In this document: positions 46,545-57,600 of the stretch, in pieces
Layout: each line of letters begins with the position of its first letter
Numbering within the stretch: position 1 is the stretch's first letter
Source of the DNA: Hymenopus coronatus
Taxonomy: Eukaryota > Arthropoda > Insecta > Mantodea > Hymenopodidae
Length of the DNA: 64,000 bases
NCBI GenBank assembly: GCA_030762935.1
Contig: CM060890.1
Span: 149,754,129 to 149,818,128 of the forward strand
Direction: 5' to 3'
The notes under the pieces: model-generated
The model's input: only the letters and a program-made list of their open reading frames with translations
Databases searched by the model: none
What the model was told of the DNA's origin: nothing
Made by a program: the position numbers and the translations under genes

Positions 46545-46975
46545 TGTTACACAACACTTTGCAGGAAAATCCCCTACTCCAAACTACCCTTTACTTGAAG
46601 CGCTTTTCCAAAATTTTGATTTTCTCAAAAATGGCTCTAGCAATTTTGATTAAAATATCGCATATTAAAGATACAAATACTCTTGATTATGAATGACTTT
46701 TACATAGCTAGTAAACCTTAAGAGACAGAGAAACTTACTACTTCCTATATTATATTGTTGTTGCGTTCAGTTTTAAAATACTTGTGCTTTTCTTAAGCAC
46801 TTGGTGGTCCGTGTTTCTTTTATTTTACTGTTGGCCATGCAAAGAAAGGACTTTCAACAAACACGAGCAACCAGCTTTTGACTATCACTTTATCCTAGTG
46901 TATTCTTACAAGGAAGCAAGTAATAAGACAATTTCTGGTAATGTTTATCTTGATAAAATAAAGTTTTGTAAAACA
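46545..46975 (+). repeat. DR-A forward copy (distal part)
   Basis: Contains ccaaactaccctttacttga, ctcaaaaatggctctagca, accttaagagacagag, gactatcactttatcctag and aggaagcaagtaataagaca. It stops near 46975. Confidence 0.75.
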
Positions 46976-47171
46976 GGCACAGGAAGTCGTGTGTCCCGAT
47001 AACTTCAGTTCGGACGCAAACCTTCACTTGGTCTTTCTAAATTAAAACGCTCAACTATTTTTAACCATTTCTTGATGTGAGAATCAGCGCTTAGCACATT
47101 TATTATTGCGATTGTTGACTGAGCTGTGTCAACAATGAACACAAAGCTCAAACTTGTGCTCCATTCAAGTA
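46976..47171. other. Unassigned stretch beside the 16-bp array
   Basis: A 62-codon minus-strand frame (47193-47005) reads SADSHIKKWLKIVERFNLER near its end and looks protein-like, but I recognise no family. Its N terminus lies in the repeat. Confidence 0.35.
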
Positions 47172-47655
47172 ATGCACGTATTACCAGTTGCACGTATTAT
47201 CAGTCGCACGTATTATCAGTTGCACGTATTACCAGTCGCACGTATTACCAGTTGCACGTATTATCAGTTGCACGTATTATCAGTTGCACGTATTATCAGT
47301 TGCACGTATTACCAGTTGCACGTATTACCAGTTGCACGTATTATCAGTTGCACGTATTATCAGTTGCACGTATTACCAGTCGCACGTATTATCAGTTGCA
47401 CGTATTACCAGTTGCACGTATTATCAGTTGCACGTATTATCAGTTGCACGTATTACCAGTTGCACGTATTACCAGTTGCACGTATTATCAGTTGCACGTA
47501 TTACCAGTCGCACGTATTATCAGTTGCACGTATTACCAGTTGCACGTATTATCAGTTGCACGTATTATCAGTTGCACGTATTACCAGTCGCACGTATTAT
47601 CAGTTGCACGTATTACCAGTTGCACGTATTATCAGTTGCACGTATTATCTTTAAT
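47172..47655. repeat. 16-bp tandem array, about 30 copies
   Basis: The unit is ttgcacgtattatcag with two variable positions (ttgc/tcgc and tatc/tacc). Because 16 is not a multiple of three and no frame yields a stop, all three plus-strand frames are open across the array (166-177 codons, period 16 residues, e.g. ARITSCTYYQLHVLPV). I treat these as artefacts. A five-unit (80-bp) pattern recurs. Confidence 0.95.
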
Positions 47656-47874
47656 ATAAACTTCGTAGTTATTTTTGATAAAATCAACAATTTCGAAATG
47701 TTTCCCATGTAAAGGGATGTTAAGTGCCAAGTTTGATATTATGTTATTGTGTTAACATTCACATTTCAAGGGGCCTGGATGAGTGCAATACCTTCACTAC
47801 CCATGTATTGCTACTTTCAGGTGTTGTATTCCACCCGACACCAACATTTCACTGCAAATACACAGTTTCACATA
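47656..47874. other. Mixed DR-A scraps
   Basis: Contains tttcccatgtaaaggg (reverse DR-A) and, at about 47788, gagtgcaataccttcactac (reverse DR-A 5' block), followed at 47825 by ttgtattccacccgac (forward DR-A 5' block). Confidence 0.5.
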
Positions 47875-48685
47875 CCCTCAATAAAAGTATTTAAAAACAT
47901 TCCTTGTGTGATGTATTCCATCCACTTACCTTTCTCTGGCTGTTACACAAACAAAGGTTTCTTACAAAAGACTATTCTTTTATCTAATATAAATATTAGC
48001 AGAATTGGTGTTATTCCTTGTAAGAGAACAGAAATGAAGCTAAACCGATAGTCAACCCTGATCGCAATGTGAATCAACTGCGACTCGGTTCGCTTTGCAT
48101 GCTCTCGTCTGAGAAAACTCAGTTTCAAATTGAAACCAATAACAATGAATATCTCAAAAAACGGTCAACTCTACAACAAAATGCATGTGTCATAAATTAT
48201 GCGTTTTAACCAGATATACACTTTTATGTAGTCAATTTTTGTCTATCTCTCACATTTAAACGTTATACAAAATTCAGCCAAAATAAACAGATCTTCAGAG
48301 GCTATTCCCAGAAAATTCAAAATATACATTTTATTTCTGATGTAAATATCTTTAACATACGGTATTTTAACCAAAATATTTACACCCATTGTTTAGAAAA
48401 TCTAAATTTTCGAAAAATCTTCCATGTAAAGGGGATTTGTTTTTAAATATCGCAAACTTGGAAGATACTAAACTTAAATAACTAGTTTAGTATTTACGAC
48501 TTCTCGTGTTTGAGTTATAGTGCCCAGACACACACGGACCTTTTTCTAAAATACCTTTTTTTTGGATTCAGGGGGTTCCAAAACATATATTTCCGGTGAA
48601 TTCTTGGTATAGAATTTTGGGTGTAATACAATACCTTATCTACACTGCACATAGTACGGGTAGAGCAAGTAAAACTGTGATGTGT
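47875..48685 (-). repeat. DR-A reverse copy, nearly complete
   Basis: Starts with tgatgtattccatccact (the tail end), then ttccttgtaagagaacaga, ggaatatctc-like caatgaatatctcaaaaa, tcttcagaggctattccc, tccatgtaaaggggat, cgtgtttgagttatag, a short cagacacacacgg microsatellite, ttttttttggattcaggggg and tacaataccttatctacac. Confidence 0.85.
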
Positions 48686-48814
48686 GAGGGAACCTGAGGA
48701 TTGCAGCAGTGTTAATGACCGAAAGCTTGTGCAGGCTGTTAGCCCGAGAAACTCCCCACGTTAAAGCGTCAACTACAAAAACTATTGGTCTGTGAAATCG
48801 ATCTTCCTGGGATT
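48686..48814. other. Short unassigned segment
   Basis: Unique in the window. The plus strand has gaacctgaggattgcagcag and a gcttgtgcaggctgttagcc segment. No family recognised. Confidence 0.3.
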
Positions 48815-49012
48815 AACTCATTATTGCTTCCTTGTACGCACGCACACTTACCTCACTGCGTGGGAGTGAAACAATTGAAACACGGTTCCCTTTTCTTGCT
48901 AGGGGTAAGCAGAAGAAAGACGAAAAGAAGCTTGTCTCCTGTTTGAGAAAGCTTTAAAGTAGCTTAAAACTAAAACCAAATAACTGGAAAATTCTCGAAA
49001 ATGGTTAACTAC

Positions 49013-49050
<38 letters not shown>

Positions 49051-49500
49051 TGTACGCTATAATTTGCGTGTTTTCATCAAATCTACATTTTTGTATATAT
49101 CTTACAGTTTGTCAGTTGTATAAAAGTCATTCTTCAGAATAAAGAAGTCTTCAGAGGCTATTGCCAGGAAATTCAAGATATACATTTAGTTTGTCATTAA
49201 AATATCTAAAGCGTGTGACATTTTAATCAAAACACAAATATTATTGAACATTTTCCAAAAATGTTGTACGTGAAAAGTAATTGAGTGTGGGGGGAGACTT
49301 TGTTGGAAGATGTTTCACTTAAATATCAAGATTGGAATTTCACCGATTTTTCTTTTTTGAGGTAGGCTGCTCACAAATAAGGACGTGTTTCTAAAAAGCT
49401 TTTTCTTTTAAATTCAGGGGGCCTCAAAACATATATTTGCGGTGAAATCTCGAATCGAATTTATTGGGTGCAATACAATACCTTGTCTATGTATTATACG
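48815..49500 (-). repeat. DR-A reverse copy with an expanded A-run
   Basis: Contains gcttccttgtacgcac, aattctcgaaaatggttaac, a 35-base A-run (49014-49048) where other copies have 6-9 A, tcttcagaggctattgccag, a ggggggagactttgttgg block, aaattcagggggcctcaaaac and tacaataccttgtctatg. The microsatellite position is almost empty (ctcacaaataaggacg). Confidence 0.8.
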
Positions 49501-49599
49501 GGGCTTCAGAAAGATGTATTGAATATTGCTCTGATGCATGTTTTGAGAAGCTCTGAGTGAAAATAGCATTTTTATAGAAAGTTGCGCTCTGTGTGTCTC

Positions 49600-50180
49600 T
49601 CTTCAGCGTAACTCAACACGAAGATTTCAGAAAAATTCCCCACCCAAACTAGTTTTGCCATGGAGCAATTTTAGATGTTTACGACTTTCTAAAAAAATAC
49701 GTCTAACGATTTTGATTAAAATACCGTCTATTAAAGATATTTAGATGGGAAAAAATGTATTTCTGCCTCTTCATTGTGAATGAGCTTCGCATAGCTGGTA
49801 GAGCTTGAAAAAAAATAGCGTTAAAGCATACACTTGTTGTCACTTTTGGTTTCTGTGTGTACACCTAACTATTTTACAGATATTTACTGTTGTCGATTTC
49901 AGTTTTAAATGTTTCTCAAACGAGAAGTCCTCATCTCTCTTTTGTTTTACTCCTGGCCAAATAGAAATTGATGAGAGTCTCAAAACGACATATTTTAAAA
50001 GATTTGACTGTCGGTTTAGCCTACTGTATTCCCTTCTACTTCTACTTAATAATTCTGCTAATGTTTATGCCAATTAGCATGAAGTAGGTAAAATAATAGT
50101 CCTTTCTAAAAATCGTTTGTTTGCAGAACAAGTAGAGAAAGCCATGCGAATGGAACACATCACAATTTTTAAAATAGTTA
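49600..50180 (+). repeat. DR-A forward copy (distal part)
   Basis: Contains aacacgaagatttcag, ccccacccaaactag, ataccgtctattaaagat, ttttaaatgtttctcaaacg, ttgactgtcggtttagcc and agaaagccatgcgaatgg. Confidence 0.75.
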
Positions 50181-50289
50181 AAGGTTTGCTCGTGCCGTGT
50201 ATCGGGGCCCGGGCGGAGTCTGGAACCAGCTCATCCCTCCCTCCCTTAACCTGTCTAGATCTGAGCAAATTTTTTCATGTAAAATACTC
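50181..50289. other. Short unassigned segment
   Basis: GC-rich (ggggcccgggcggagtctgg). No family recognised. Confidence 0.3.
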
Positions 50290-50775
50290 GTTCTTCCTTG
50301 ATGCTCACTGAAGACTCGTTCATTGCGTTATCACCATACACTTGCGTTGTTTGCCTATAAAATTCGATTGGTCGAATATTTTATGCATTCAAGAAAGCGA
50401 AAAAGTTCTTCAGCGGTGGAAGAGTATGACTGTAACTTTATAAATAAAGTTTGGTTAATAACTTCTTTTTGTTATTATTATTATTATTATTATTTCATTT
50501 AAATAGACTCATTTAACATGTAACGTCATATCGGGGGCTTGCAACTTGAAACAACTCGCTGTCTGTAGGTTTAAATCATTTTATTTTCTTCAAACACACA
50601 CTCTCACATACATACTTCCAGACTCGTGGGGGATAGGGTTAAAGAAAAATTCCCCACCCCAGCCGGGAATCGAACGCAGCACCTCCGGGTGAGAAGTCAG
50701 CTCGCTGACCACTCGACCACGGAGGTGATAACTTTTGTTATTATTTATTTAAATCAAATCGTCTGGCACTATGTC
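50290..50775 (-). mobile_element. DR-M copy 4, 3'-side half, interrupted by a SINE
   Basis: Retains gttcttccttgatgctcac, gaagactcgttcattgcg, ctataaaattcgattggtcg, tgtaactttataaataaagt and, after the insertion, ataacttttgttattattta and aatcgtctggcac. The left half of the element is missing. Confidence 0.75.
50472..50727 (-). mobile_element. tRNA-derived SINE (Glu-tRNA-like head) nested in DR-M copy 4
   Basis: On the minus strand from about 50727 it reads ACCTCCG, a perfect A box TGGTCGAGTGG (50716-50706), GACTTCTCACCC resembling the anticodon arm of tRNA-Glu(TTC), and a perfect B box GTTCGATTCC. The body runs left to a tail of (ATT)n at about 50472-50494. Both flanks carry ataactt..ttgttatta, consistent with a target-site duplication inside DR-M. 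The tRNA-like head is well preserved, suggesting a young insertion. Confidence 0.75.
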
Positions 50776-51109
50776 TCGTTTCATTAAATCCACACTCGAT
50801 TAAAAAAAACAAAAAAAACCGACTTTGGAAACGGGTATGAGGAATGATTGTTGTAGACGAGATATACTGCCACAAATTTAGTAGGTAGTGGTCTACTTTC
50901 CAGGATGCAGTTAGACGCTGTCTGCGGCCAGTTGTTTGTTCCAGGAATCTTGCTGAGGTAAATGAACTCCGCAACTGTCTCATTTCGTTACATTCAAAAT
51001 ATACCCATGATATCTTTGTTTTTCCCCTCGCTTGCAACCTAAAAGGCATTTCAGAAATGTTGCACAGCTCTATCATGCTAGATCAGACCATGACCTATTT
51101 GTCCTTCTG
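50776..51109. other. Unassigned stretch
   Basis: A 111-codon minus-strand frame (51076-50741) spans it but has no recognised domain. The plus strand has none either. Confidence 0.4.
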
Positions 51110-51510
51110 GATATTATTCACCATCATTTTCAAAAATTTGATGTCTTACATTCACATGACTTTCTCTACATCTCTGTAACAAACTATTATCAAAAAGCTT
51201 ATTTTTCTGCCTACTTCATAATAATTAAGATAAACGTTAGCAAAAATAGTCTTATTGCTTGCTTCCTTGTGAGTAGAAGGGAAATAACGGAGTACACTAG
51301 GCTAAAATGATATTCAAATCTGTTAAAATGTGGTTGCTATGTGAAACAATTGAAACTCGGTTCTCTTTGAATGGCCAGAACCAAAACAAAAGATATATGA
51401 AACGTAAGATTACTTCCCGTTTCAGAAAAATTTAAGTAGTTTGAAATTGAAAGCAATAACAAGAATATTTCGACAAGAAAGAAGTGTGTATGACATAAAT
51501 TGTGTGTTTT
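51110..51510 (-). repeat. DR-A reverse fragment (distal part)
   Basis: Contains cacatgactttctctaca, ctgcctacttcataataatta, gcttccttgtgagtagaagg, ttgaaactcggttctctttg and a caagaatatttcgac block. Confidence 0.75.
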
Positions 51511-51514
51511 AACG

Positions 51515-52290
51515 AGATCGAATTACTTTGTCTTGCCTGCATGTATAATGTACTTAGCGGATAGAGAAGGTATTGTATTCCACTCAAAATTTTGTATCCA
51601 GGTTTCACCGAATAAGTTTAGAGAGCCCCTGAATAAATAAAAATGTATTTTACGAAACATGTTCGCGCGCGCGTGTGTGTGTGGGCAGTATAGCTCAAAA
51701 AGCGACAACTCGGTTAAATATCAAACTTGCTGTATTTTAATTTTCTCAAAAATGGCCAAAAAGATTTTGATTAAAATTTCGTATATTAAAGATATTTACC
51801 TGACAAATAATATGTATATGTTGACTTTTCTGGGAACAGCCTCTGAAGACTACTTTATTCTGGATGTGTAACTGGTAAACAGTGAAAGACAAACAAAAAC
51901 TTACTGTTCAAAAACCTAGATCTCGCAAAACCACAATATTTATGTTATATACATTATTGTTCGAGATATTCCGTGTTATTGCTTTCTGTTTTAGGCTACT
52001 TTTCCAATTTTAAGAATTTTTTTCAAACGGCAAAATATCTTTCTTTGGTTTCTCTTTCTTTACTCCTAGAAAGAAAAGAGTACAGGATTTCATTTAGTAA
52101 CCATATTTTAAAACATTTGACTATCACTTTATCCTAGTGTATTCCCTTCTACTTGCAAGGAAGCAAGTAATAAGACAATTTCTGCTAATGTTTATTTCGA
52201 TTAGTAGATAAAAGAATAGTGTTTTGCACAGCATAGTTTGTTGCAGAACAGGTAGACGAAGTCATGTGAATGGAACCCATCAGATTTTTT
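51515..52290 (+). repeat. DR-A forward copy
   Basis: Begins with gatagagaaggtattg at 51560. The microsatellite is gcgcgcgcgtgtgtgtgtg (51665-51683) followed by gggcagtatagctcaaaaag. The gcgacacgaag block is deleted. It then continues through gcctctgaagactac, gactatcactttatcctag and gaagtcatgtgaatggaac at about 52275. Confidence 0.85.
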
Positions 52291-52965
52291 CTGTGTTTAC
52301 GCGTACTGTGTACATAGTGCATAGAGAAGGTATTGCACTCCACCCAAAAATTCGATACCGAGATTCCACTTTAAATATGTTTTAGGGTCCCCTGTTCCAA
52401 AAAAAAGCATTTTCAAAAAAAGATCCGTGTGAGTGTGTGTGTGTGTCCGTGTGCCAGTTTGTCCGTGTGTCTGTGAACACGATAACTCAAAAACGAAAAG
52501 TCGTTAAATAATAAACTTGGTATTTAAATTTGGTATCTTCCAGGGATGCGACAGGAAGATTTTCAGAAAAATTCCCTTACCCCAAACTGCACTTTACATG
52601 GAACTTTTTTTCGAAAATTGTGATTATCTTAAAAATGGCTCTAACGATTTTCATTAAAATATTGTATAATAAAGATATTTATCTGAGAAATAAAATGTAT
52701 ATCTTCAATTTTCTAAGAATAGCCTCGGAAGCTTACTTTATTCTGGATGAAATTTGCGGAATTTTCCGTAGCTGCTATACCGTAAGAGATAGATAAAAAC
52801 TTACTCCACAAAAAATGTAGAGCACATTAAAACACGATTTATGTTATATACATTTTTTTCATGGAGTTGATCGTGTTTTAGATATTCCTTGTTTTTGGTT
52901 TCAGTTTTAAAAAACAAACTTTTCTTATACAATAATTTGTAGCAGAGATATAGAGAAAGTCATGT
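52291..52965 (+). repeat. DR-A forward copy, head-to-tail with the previous one
   Basis: Starts with gtgtacatagtgcatagaga immediately after the end of the preceding copy. It has a short, imperfect microsatellite (52429-52480: gtgtgtgtgtgtgtccgtgtg), gatgcgacaggaag, and the tail agagaaagtcatgtgaatgg at 52950. The pair shows the boundary of the DR-A unit directly. Confidence 0.85.
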
Positions 52966-52984
52966 GAATGGAATACATGAGATT

Positions 52985-53360
52985 TTTATAAAAAAGTTCT
53001 TTAAATCCAGAAGACTCAAAACGTACATTCCCTGCGAAATGTAGACCAATAAGTTTTGTAAACGTTGCAATAAATACAATAAACCAATGGTTGAAACTAT
53101 TGCTTAAACTTGACTTTGTGGAACTTGAGGTTTGTTTCTTAACCTCTACACCCAGAAACTAAAGTTGTATGTGTTCCATTCACATGACTTGCTCTGCCAA
53201 ACTATTCTTAGAAAACCTTGGTAATTACCAAAAGTCATATTACTCGACATTTCCTTCAAGTTACAAAGGAAACAGATTCAAGTGATAGTTAAAACGGGTC
53301 GCTAAGTGATACTTTTCAAATTTCGCGTTCTTTGAATGCTTTGGAATAACACGAAAAGAA
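52985..53360 (-). repeat. DR-A reverse scraps
   Basis: The stretch 52990-53050 (tttaaatccagaagactc, acattccctgcgaaatg) and the stretch 53165-53350 (gtgttccattcacatgactt, acaaaggaaacagattcaag) are reverse DR-A ends, with an unrelated stretch between. Confidence 0.6.
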
Positions 53361-53394
53361 AAACGGATGAGGATTTATTATTTGAAAAATTTTA

Positions 53395-54272
53395 TGTGTT
53401 CCATTCACATGACTTTCTCTACAACTCTACAATAAATTATTGTTAAAAGCATTATGCTTCCATTTACTACATGCTAATCGAGAAACAATTAGCAGAAATA
53501 GGCTTATTGCTTGCTTCCTTGTAAGTAGAAGCGCAATAAGTGAATACCGTAGGTTAAAGTGATAGTCAAAAGCTGGTTGCTATGTGACTGAAATTCCTTT
53601 GTTTGTATGGACACGGGTTCAAAATCTCCTGTATGAGAAAAGTATGTTTTTATAGCTGAAACCAAAAACAAGGAATATCTAAAAAACAATCAAATCCACG
53701 AAAAAAAATGTATACAACATAAGTGGTGTGTTTTAAAGTGCTGTATATGTGTTGTGTGGTAAGTTTTTGTTCATCTCTTACAGTTTAGCAGTTATGCAAA
53801 ATTCCGTAAAATTGACACAGAATAAAGTAGTCTTCAGATGCTATTCCCAGAAAATTCAAAATATACATTTTATTTGTCAGGTAAATATCTTTAATATACC
53901 ACATTTTAATCTAAATCTTTAGAGATATTTTTCAGAAAATCAAAATCTTCGAAAAAGTTCCATGTAAAGGGTACTTTGGGGTTGGATTTTTCTCAAAATC
54001 TTCGTGTCGCATTCCTGGAAGATACTAAACTTAAGTACCAAAGTTGGTATTTTACCAACTTTTCGTTTATGAGTTATCATGTTCACAGACCCACGGACAC
54101 ACGGACACACACATACACTGACCTTTTTCTGAAAATACTTTTTTTCTGGATACAGGGGACCCTAAAACATATATTTCCGGTGATATCTTGGTATCGAATT
54201 TTTGGGTGGAGTGCAATACCTTCTCTATACACTATGTACATAATACGTATAGATAAAGTAAAAAATAGGAAG
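53395..54272 (-). repeat. DR-A reverse copy, most complete in the window
   Basis: Runs without interruption from gtgttccattcacatgactt to tatacactatgtacataata, about 880 bp, which sets the unit length used here. All landmarks are present, with a modest microsatellite (54090-54118: cccacggacacacggacac, then acacatacac). There is no open frame of note. Confidence 0.88.
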
Positions 54273-54559
54273 ATAGATATAGGAAAATTTAAACCACTAA
54301 AGGATGTATTTGATATAAATGTTGTGTGTGTTATCAACATTTTTGCACAGTAGGATTTTGTGTATATCGCAAGCCTTACCAGTTACACAAAAGTAATTCA
54401 GGAGGAAGATAACTCAAGACAAACTTTTCGATTATCATAAAATATCTTCAATAAAAACTGTGTTTATTTTATAAGTACTCTAATTAGAGAGATTATCTTA
54501 AAATTTGTTGTAAAGCATTCTTGGAAGATAAAGAAAATAAATATATATATCCGACTATT
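54273..54559. other. Degraded DR-A-like and unassigned sequence
   Basis: The stretch 54355-54420 (tatatcgcaagccttaccag, aaagtaattcaggagga) is a degraded reverse DR-A segment. The rest is AT-rich and unassigned. Confidence 0.45.
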
Positions 54560-54695
54560 GGTCTTTACTTTCTGCAGCCCGCATAATACATGGAGAAGGT
54601 ATTGCATTCCTCCCAAAATTCAACATCAAGATTTTACCAGAAACATCTAACTTGAGGCCCTCTGAATACAAAAAAAGGCATTTTTAGGAACATAC
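54560..54695 (+). repeat. DR-A forward copy, 5' part (left of the GT array)
   Basis: tctttactttctgcagc, ggagaaggtattgcattcc, the aagattttaccagaaacat block, gccctctgaatacaaaaaaa and ggcatttttaggaacat lead directly into the GT array. The matching 3' part resumes at 62171. Confidence 0.85.
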
Positions 54696-57600
54696 CTCTC
54701 CATGTGTGGTGTGTGTATCTGTGTGTCTCTGTGTGTGTCTGTGTGTGTATCTGTGTGTGTCTGTGTGTCTATCTGTGTGTGTCTGTGTCTGTATCTTTGT
54801 GTGACTGTGTGTGTATGTGTGTGTATCTGTATGTGTCTGTTTGTGTCTGTGTGTCTGTGTGTGTATCTGTGTCTGTCTGTGTGTGTGTATCTGTGTGTGT
54901 CTGCGTGTGTTTTGTGTGTATCTGTGTGTGTATCTATGGGTATCTGTTTGGGTATCTGAGTGGGTCTATTTGTGTCTGTGTGCATCTCTGTGTGTCTATG
55001 TGTGTGTCAGTGTGTGTATCTGTGATTGTCTGTGTGCATCTGTGTGTGTTTCTGTGTGTGTCAGTGTGTGTATCGGTGTGTGCATCTGTGCGTGTCTGTG
55101 TGTGGGTGAGTGTGTATCTGTGTGTATCTGAGTGTCTGTGTGTGTCTGTCTGTGTGTCTCTATGTGTATCTGTGTGTGTCTGTGTGTGTCGTGTGTATCT
55201 GTGTGTGTCTGTGTGTCTGTGTGTGTCTGTGTGTCTATGTGTGTATTTGTGTGTGCCTGTGTGTGTTTGAGTGTATCTGTGTGTGTCTGTGTGTATATCT
55301 GTGTGTGTCTGTGTGTCTGTGTGTGCTTGTGTGTGTATCTGAGAGTGTCTGGTGTGTCTGTGTGTGTCTGTGTGTGTATCTGTGTGTATCCATGTGTGTC
55401 TGTGTGTGTATCTGTGTTATCTGTGTGTGTCTGTGTGTGTATTTGTGTGTATCTGTGTGTGTCCGTGTGTGTCTGTGTGTATATGTGTGTGTATCTATGT
55501 GTATCTGTGTGTATCTTTGTGTGTTTGTGTGTGTCTGTGGGCGTCTGTGTGTGTATCTGTGTGTGTCTGTGTGTGTATCTGAGTGTGGATGAGATTGTAT
55601 TTGTGTGTGTCTCTGAGTGTGTGTCTGTGTGTGTATCTGTGTGTGTCTGTGTGTGTCTGTGTGTGTATCTGAGTGTGGATGAGATTGTATTTGTGTGTGT
55701 CTCTGAGTGTGTGTCTGTGTGTGTCTGAGTGTGGATGAGTGTATTTCTGTGTGTCTCTGAGCATATGTCTGTGTGTGTATCTGTGTGTGTATCTGTGTGT
55801 ATCTGTGTGTGTCTGTGTGTGTCTGTGTGTGTCTGTGTGTGTATCTGTGTGTGTATCTGTGTGTATCTGTGTGTATCTGTGTGTGTCTGTGTGTGTATCT
55901 GTCTGTGTGTGTCTGTCTGTGTGTCTGTGTGTATCTGTGTGTGTCTGAGTGTAGATGAGTGTGTATTTGTGTGTGTCTCTGAGCGTGTGTCTGTGTGTGT
56001 ATCTGTGTGTATATCTGTGTGTCTGTGTGTGGGTTAGGTATATCTGTGTGTTTCTCTGAACGTGTGTCTGTGTGTGTATCTGTGTGTGTATCTGTGTGTG
56101 TCTGTGTGGGTGAGTGTGTATCTCTGTGTCTCTCTGAGTGTGTGTCTGTGTGTATATCTGTGTGTGTCTGTGAGTGTTTCTGTGTGTATCTGTGTGTGTA
56201 TCTGTTTGTGTAAATATGTGTGTATCTGTGTGTGTATCTCTGTATGTATCTGTGTGTATCTGTGTGTTTTTCTATGGGTGTCTGTATGTGTATTTGTGTG
56301 TGTATCTGTGTGTGCCTGTGTGTGTATCTGTGTGTGTATCTGTGTGTATCTGTATGTGTATCTGTGTGTCTCTGTGTGTATCTGTGTGTACCTGTGTGTA
56401 TCTGTGTGTGAATATGTATGTATCTGTGAGTGTATCTGTTTGTATCTGTGTGTGTTTCTGGATGTGCATCTATGTTTATCTGTGTATATCTGTGTTTGTA
56501 TCTGAACGTGTGCCTGTGTGTATCTGTTGATGTATCTGTGTGTATCTGTGTGTGTATCTGTCTGTGTGTGTGTCTGTGTGTGTCTGTGTGTATCTGTCAG
56601 TGTACATTTGTGTGTATCTGTGAGTATATCTATGTGTGTAACTGTGTGTATATCTGAGTGTGTATCTGTGTTTGTATATGCCTGAGTGTGTCTGTGTGTG
56701 TATCTCTGAGTGTATCTTTGTGTGTCTGTGTGTGTATCTGTGTGTGTATTTTAGCATGTGTCCGTGTGTATCTGTGTTTATCTGTCTGTGTGTATCTGTG
56801 AGTGTATCTGTGTGTGTATCTGTGTGTGTATATGTGGGTGTGTCTGTCTGTGTGTGTATCTGTGTGCATTTTAGCATGTGTCCGTGTGTATCTGTGTTTA
56901 TCTGTGTGTATCTGTCTGTGTGTATCTGTGAGTGTATCTGTGTGTGTATCTGTGTGTGTATATGTGGGTGTGTCTGTCTGTGTGTGTATATGTGTGTGGC
57001 TCTGTCTGTATCTGTGAGTTTATCTGTCTGCGTGTGCATCTGTGTGTGCCTGTGTGTGTATCTGTGTATTTATCTGCGTCTGTATCTGTGTGCGTGTGTC
57101 TCTGTGTGTATCTGTGAGCGTATCTGAATTTGTCTGTGTGTGTTTCTCTTTGTGTATCTGTGAGTGTATCTGTGAGTGTATCTGTCTGTGTGTGTATTTG
57201 TGAGTGTATCTGTTTGTGTATATGTGAGTGCATCTTGTGTGTATCTATGTGTATCTGTGTGTGTATTTGTGAGTGTATCTGTGTGTATCTGTTTGTGTAT
57301 ATGTGAGTGCATCTTGTGTGTATCTATGTGTATCTGTGTGTACCTGTGTGTGTATCTGTGTGTATCTGTGTGTATCTGTGTGTATCTGTGTAATCTGTGT
57401 ATCTCTTAGTGTGTATTATTGTGTATCTGTGTGTGTTTCTGTGTGCATCTGTGTGTATCTGTGTGTATCTGTGTGTGTATCTGTGTGAATAGCTGTGTGT
57501 ATCTGTGAATGTATCTATGTGTGTGTCTGTGAGTGTATCTGTGTGTATCTGTGTGTCTCTGTGTGTATCTGTGTGTACCTGTGTGTATCTGTGTGTGAAT

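Noticed and set aside
47126..47712. 166-177-codon frames of unknown repeat protein
   Set aside because: All three plus-strand frames are open because the 16-bp unit has no stop in any frame. There is no flanking exon signal.
50640..50727. Functional tRNA gene
   Set aside because: A and B boxes are good, but acceptor-stem pairing is not evident and a SINE body and tail follow directly. It is better explained as a SINE head.
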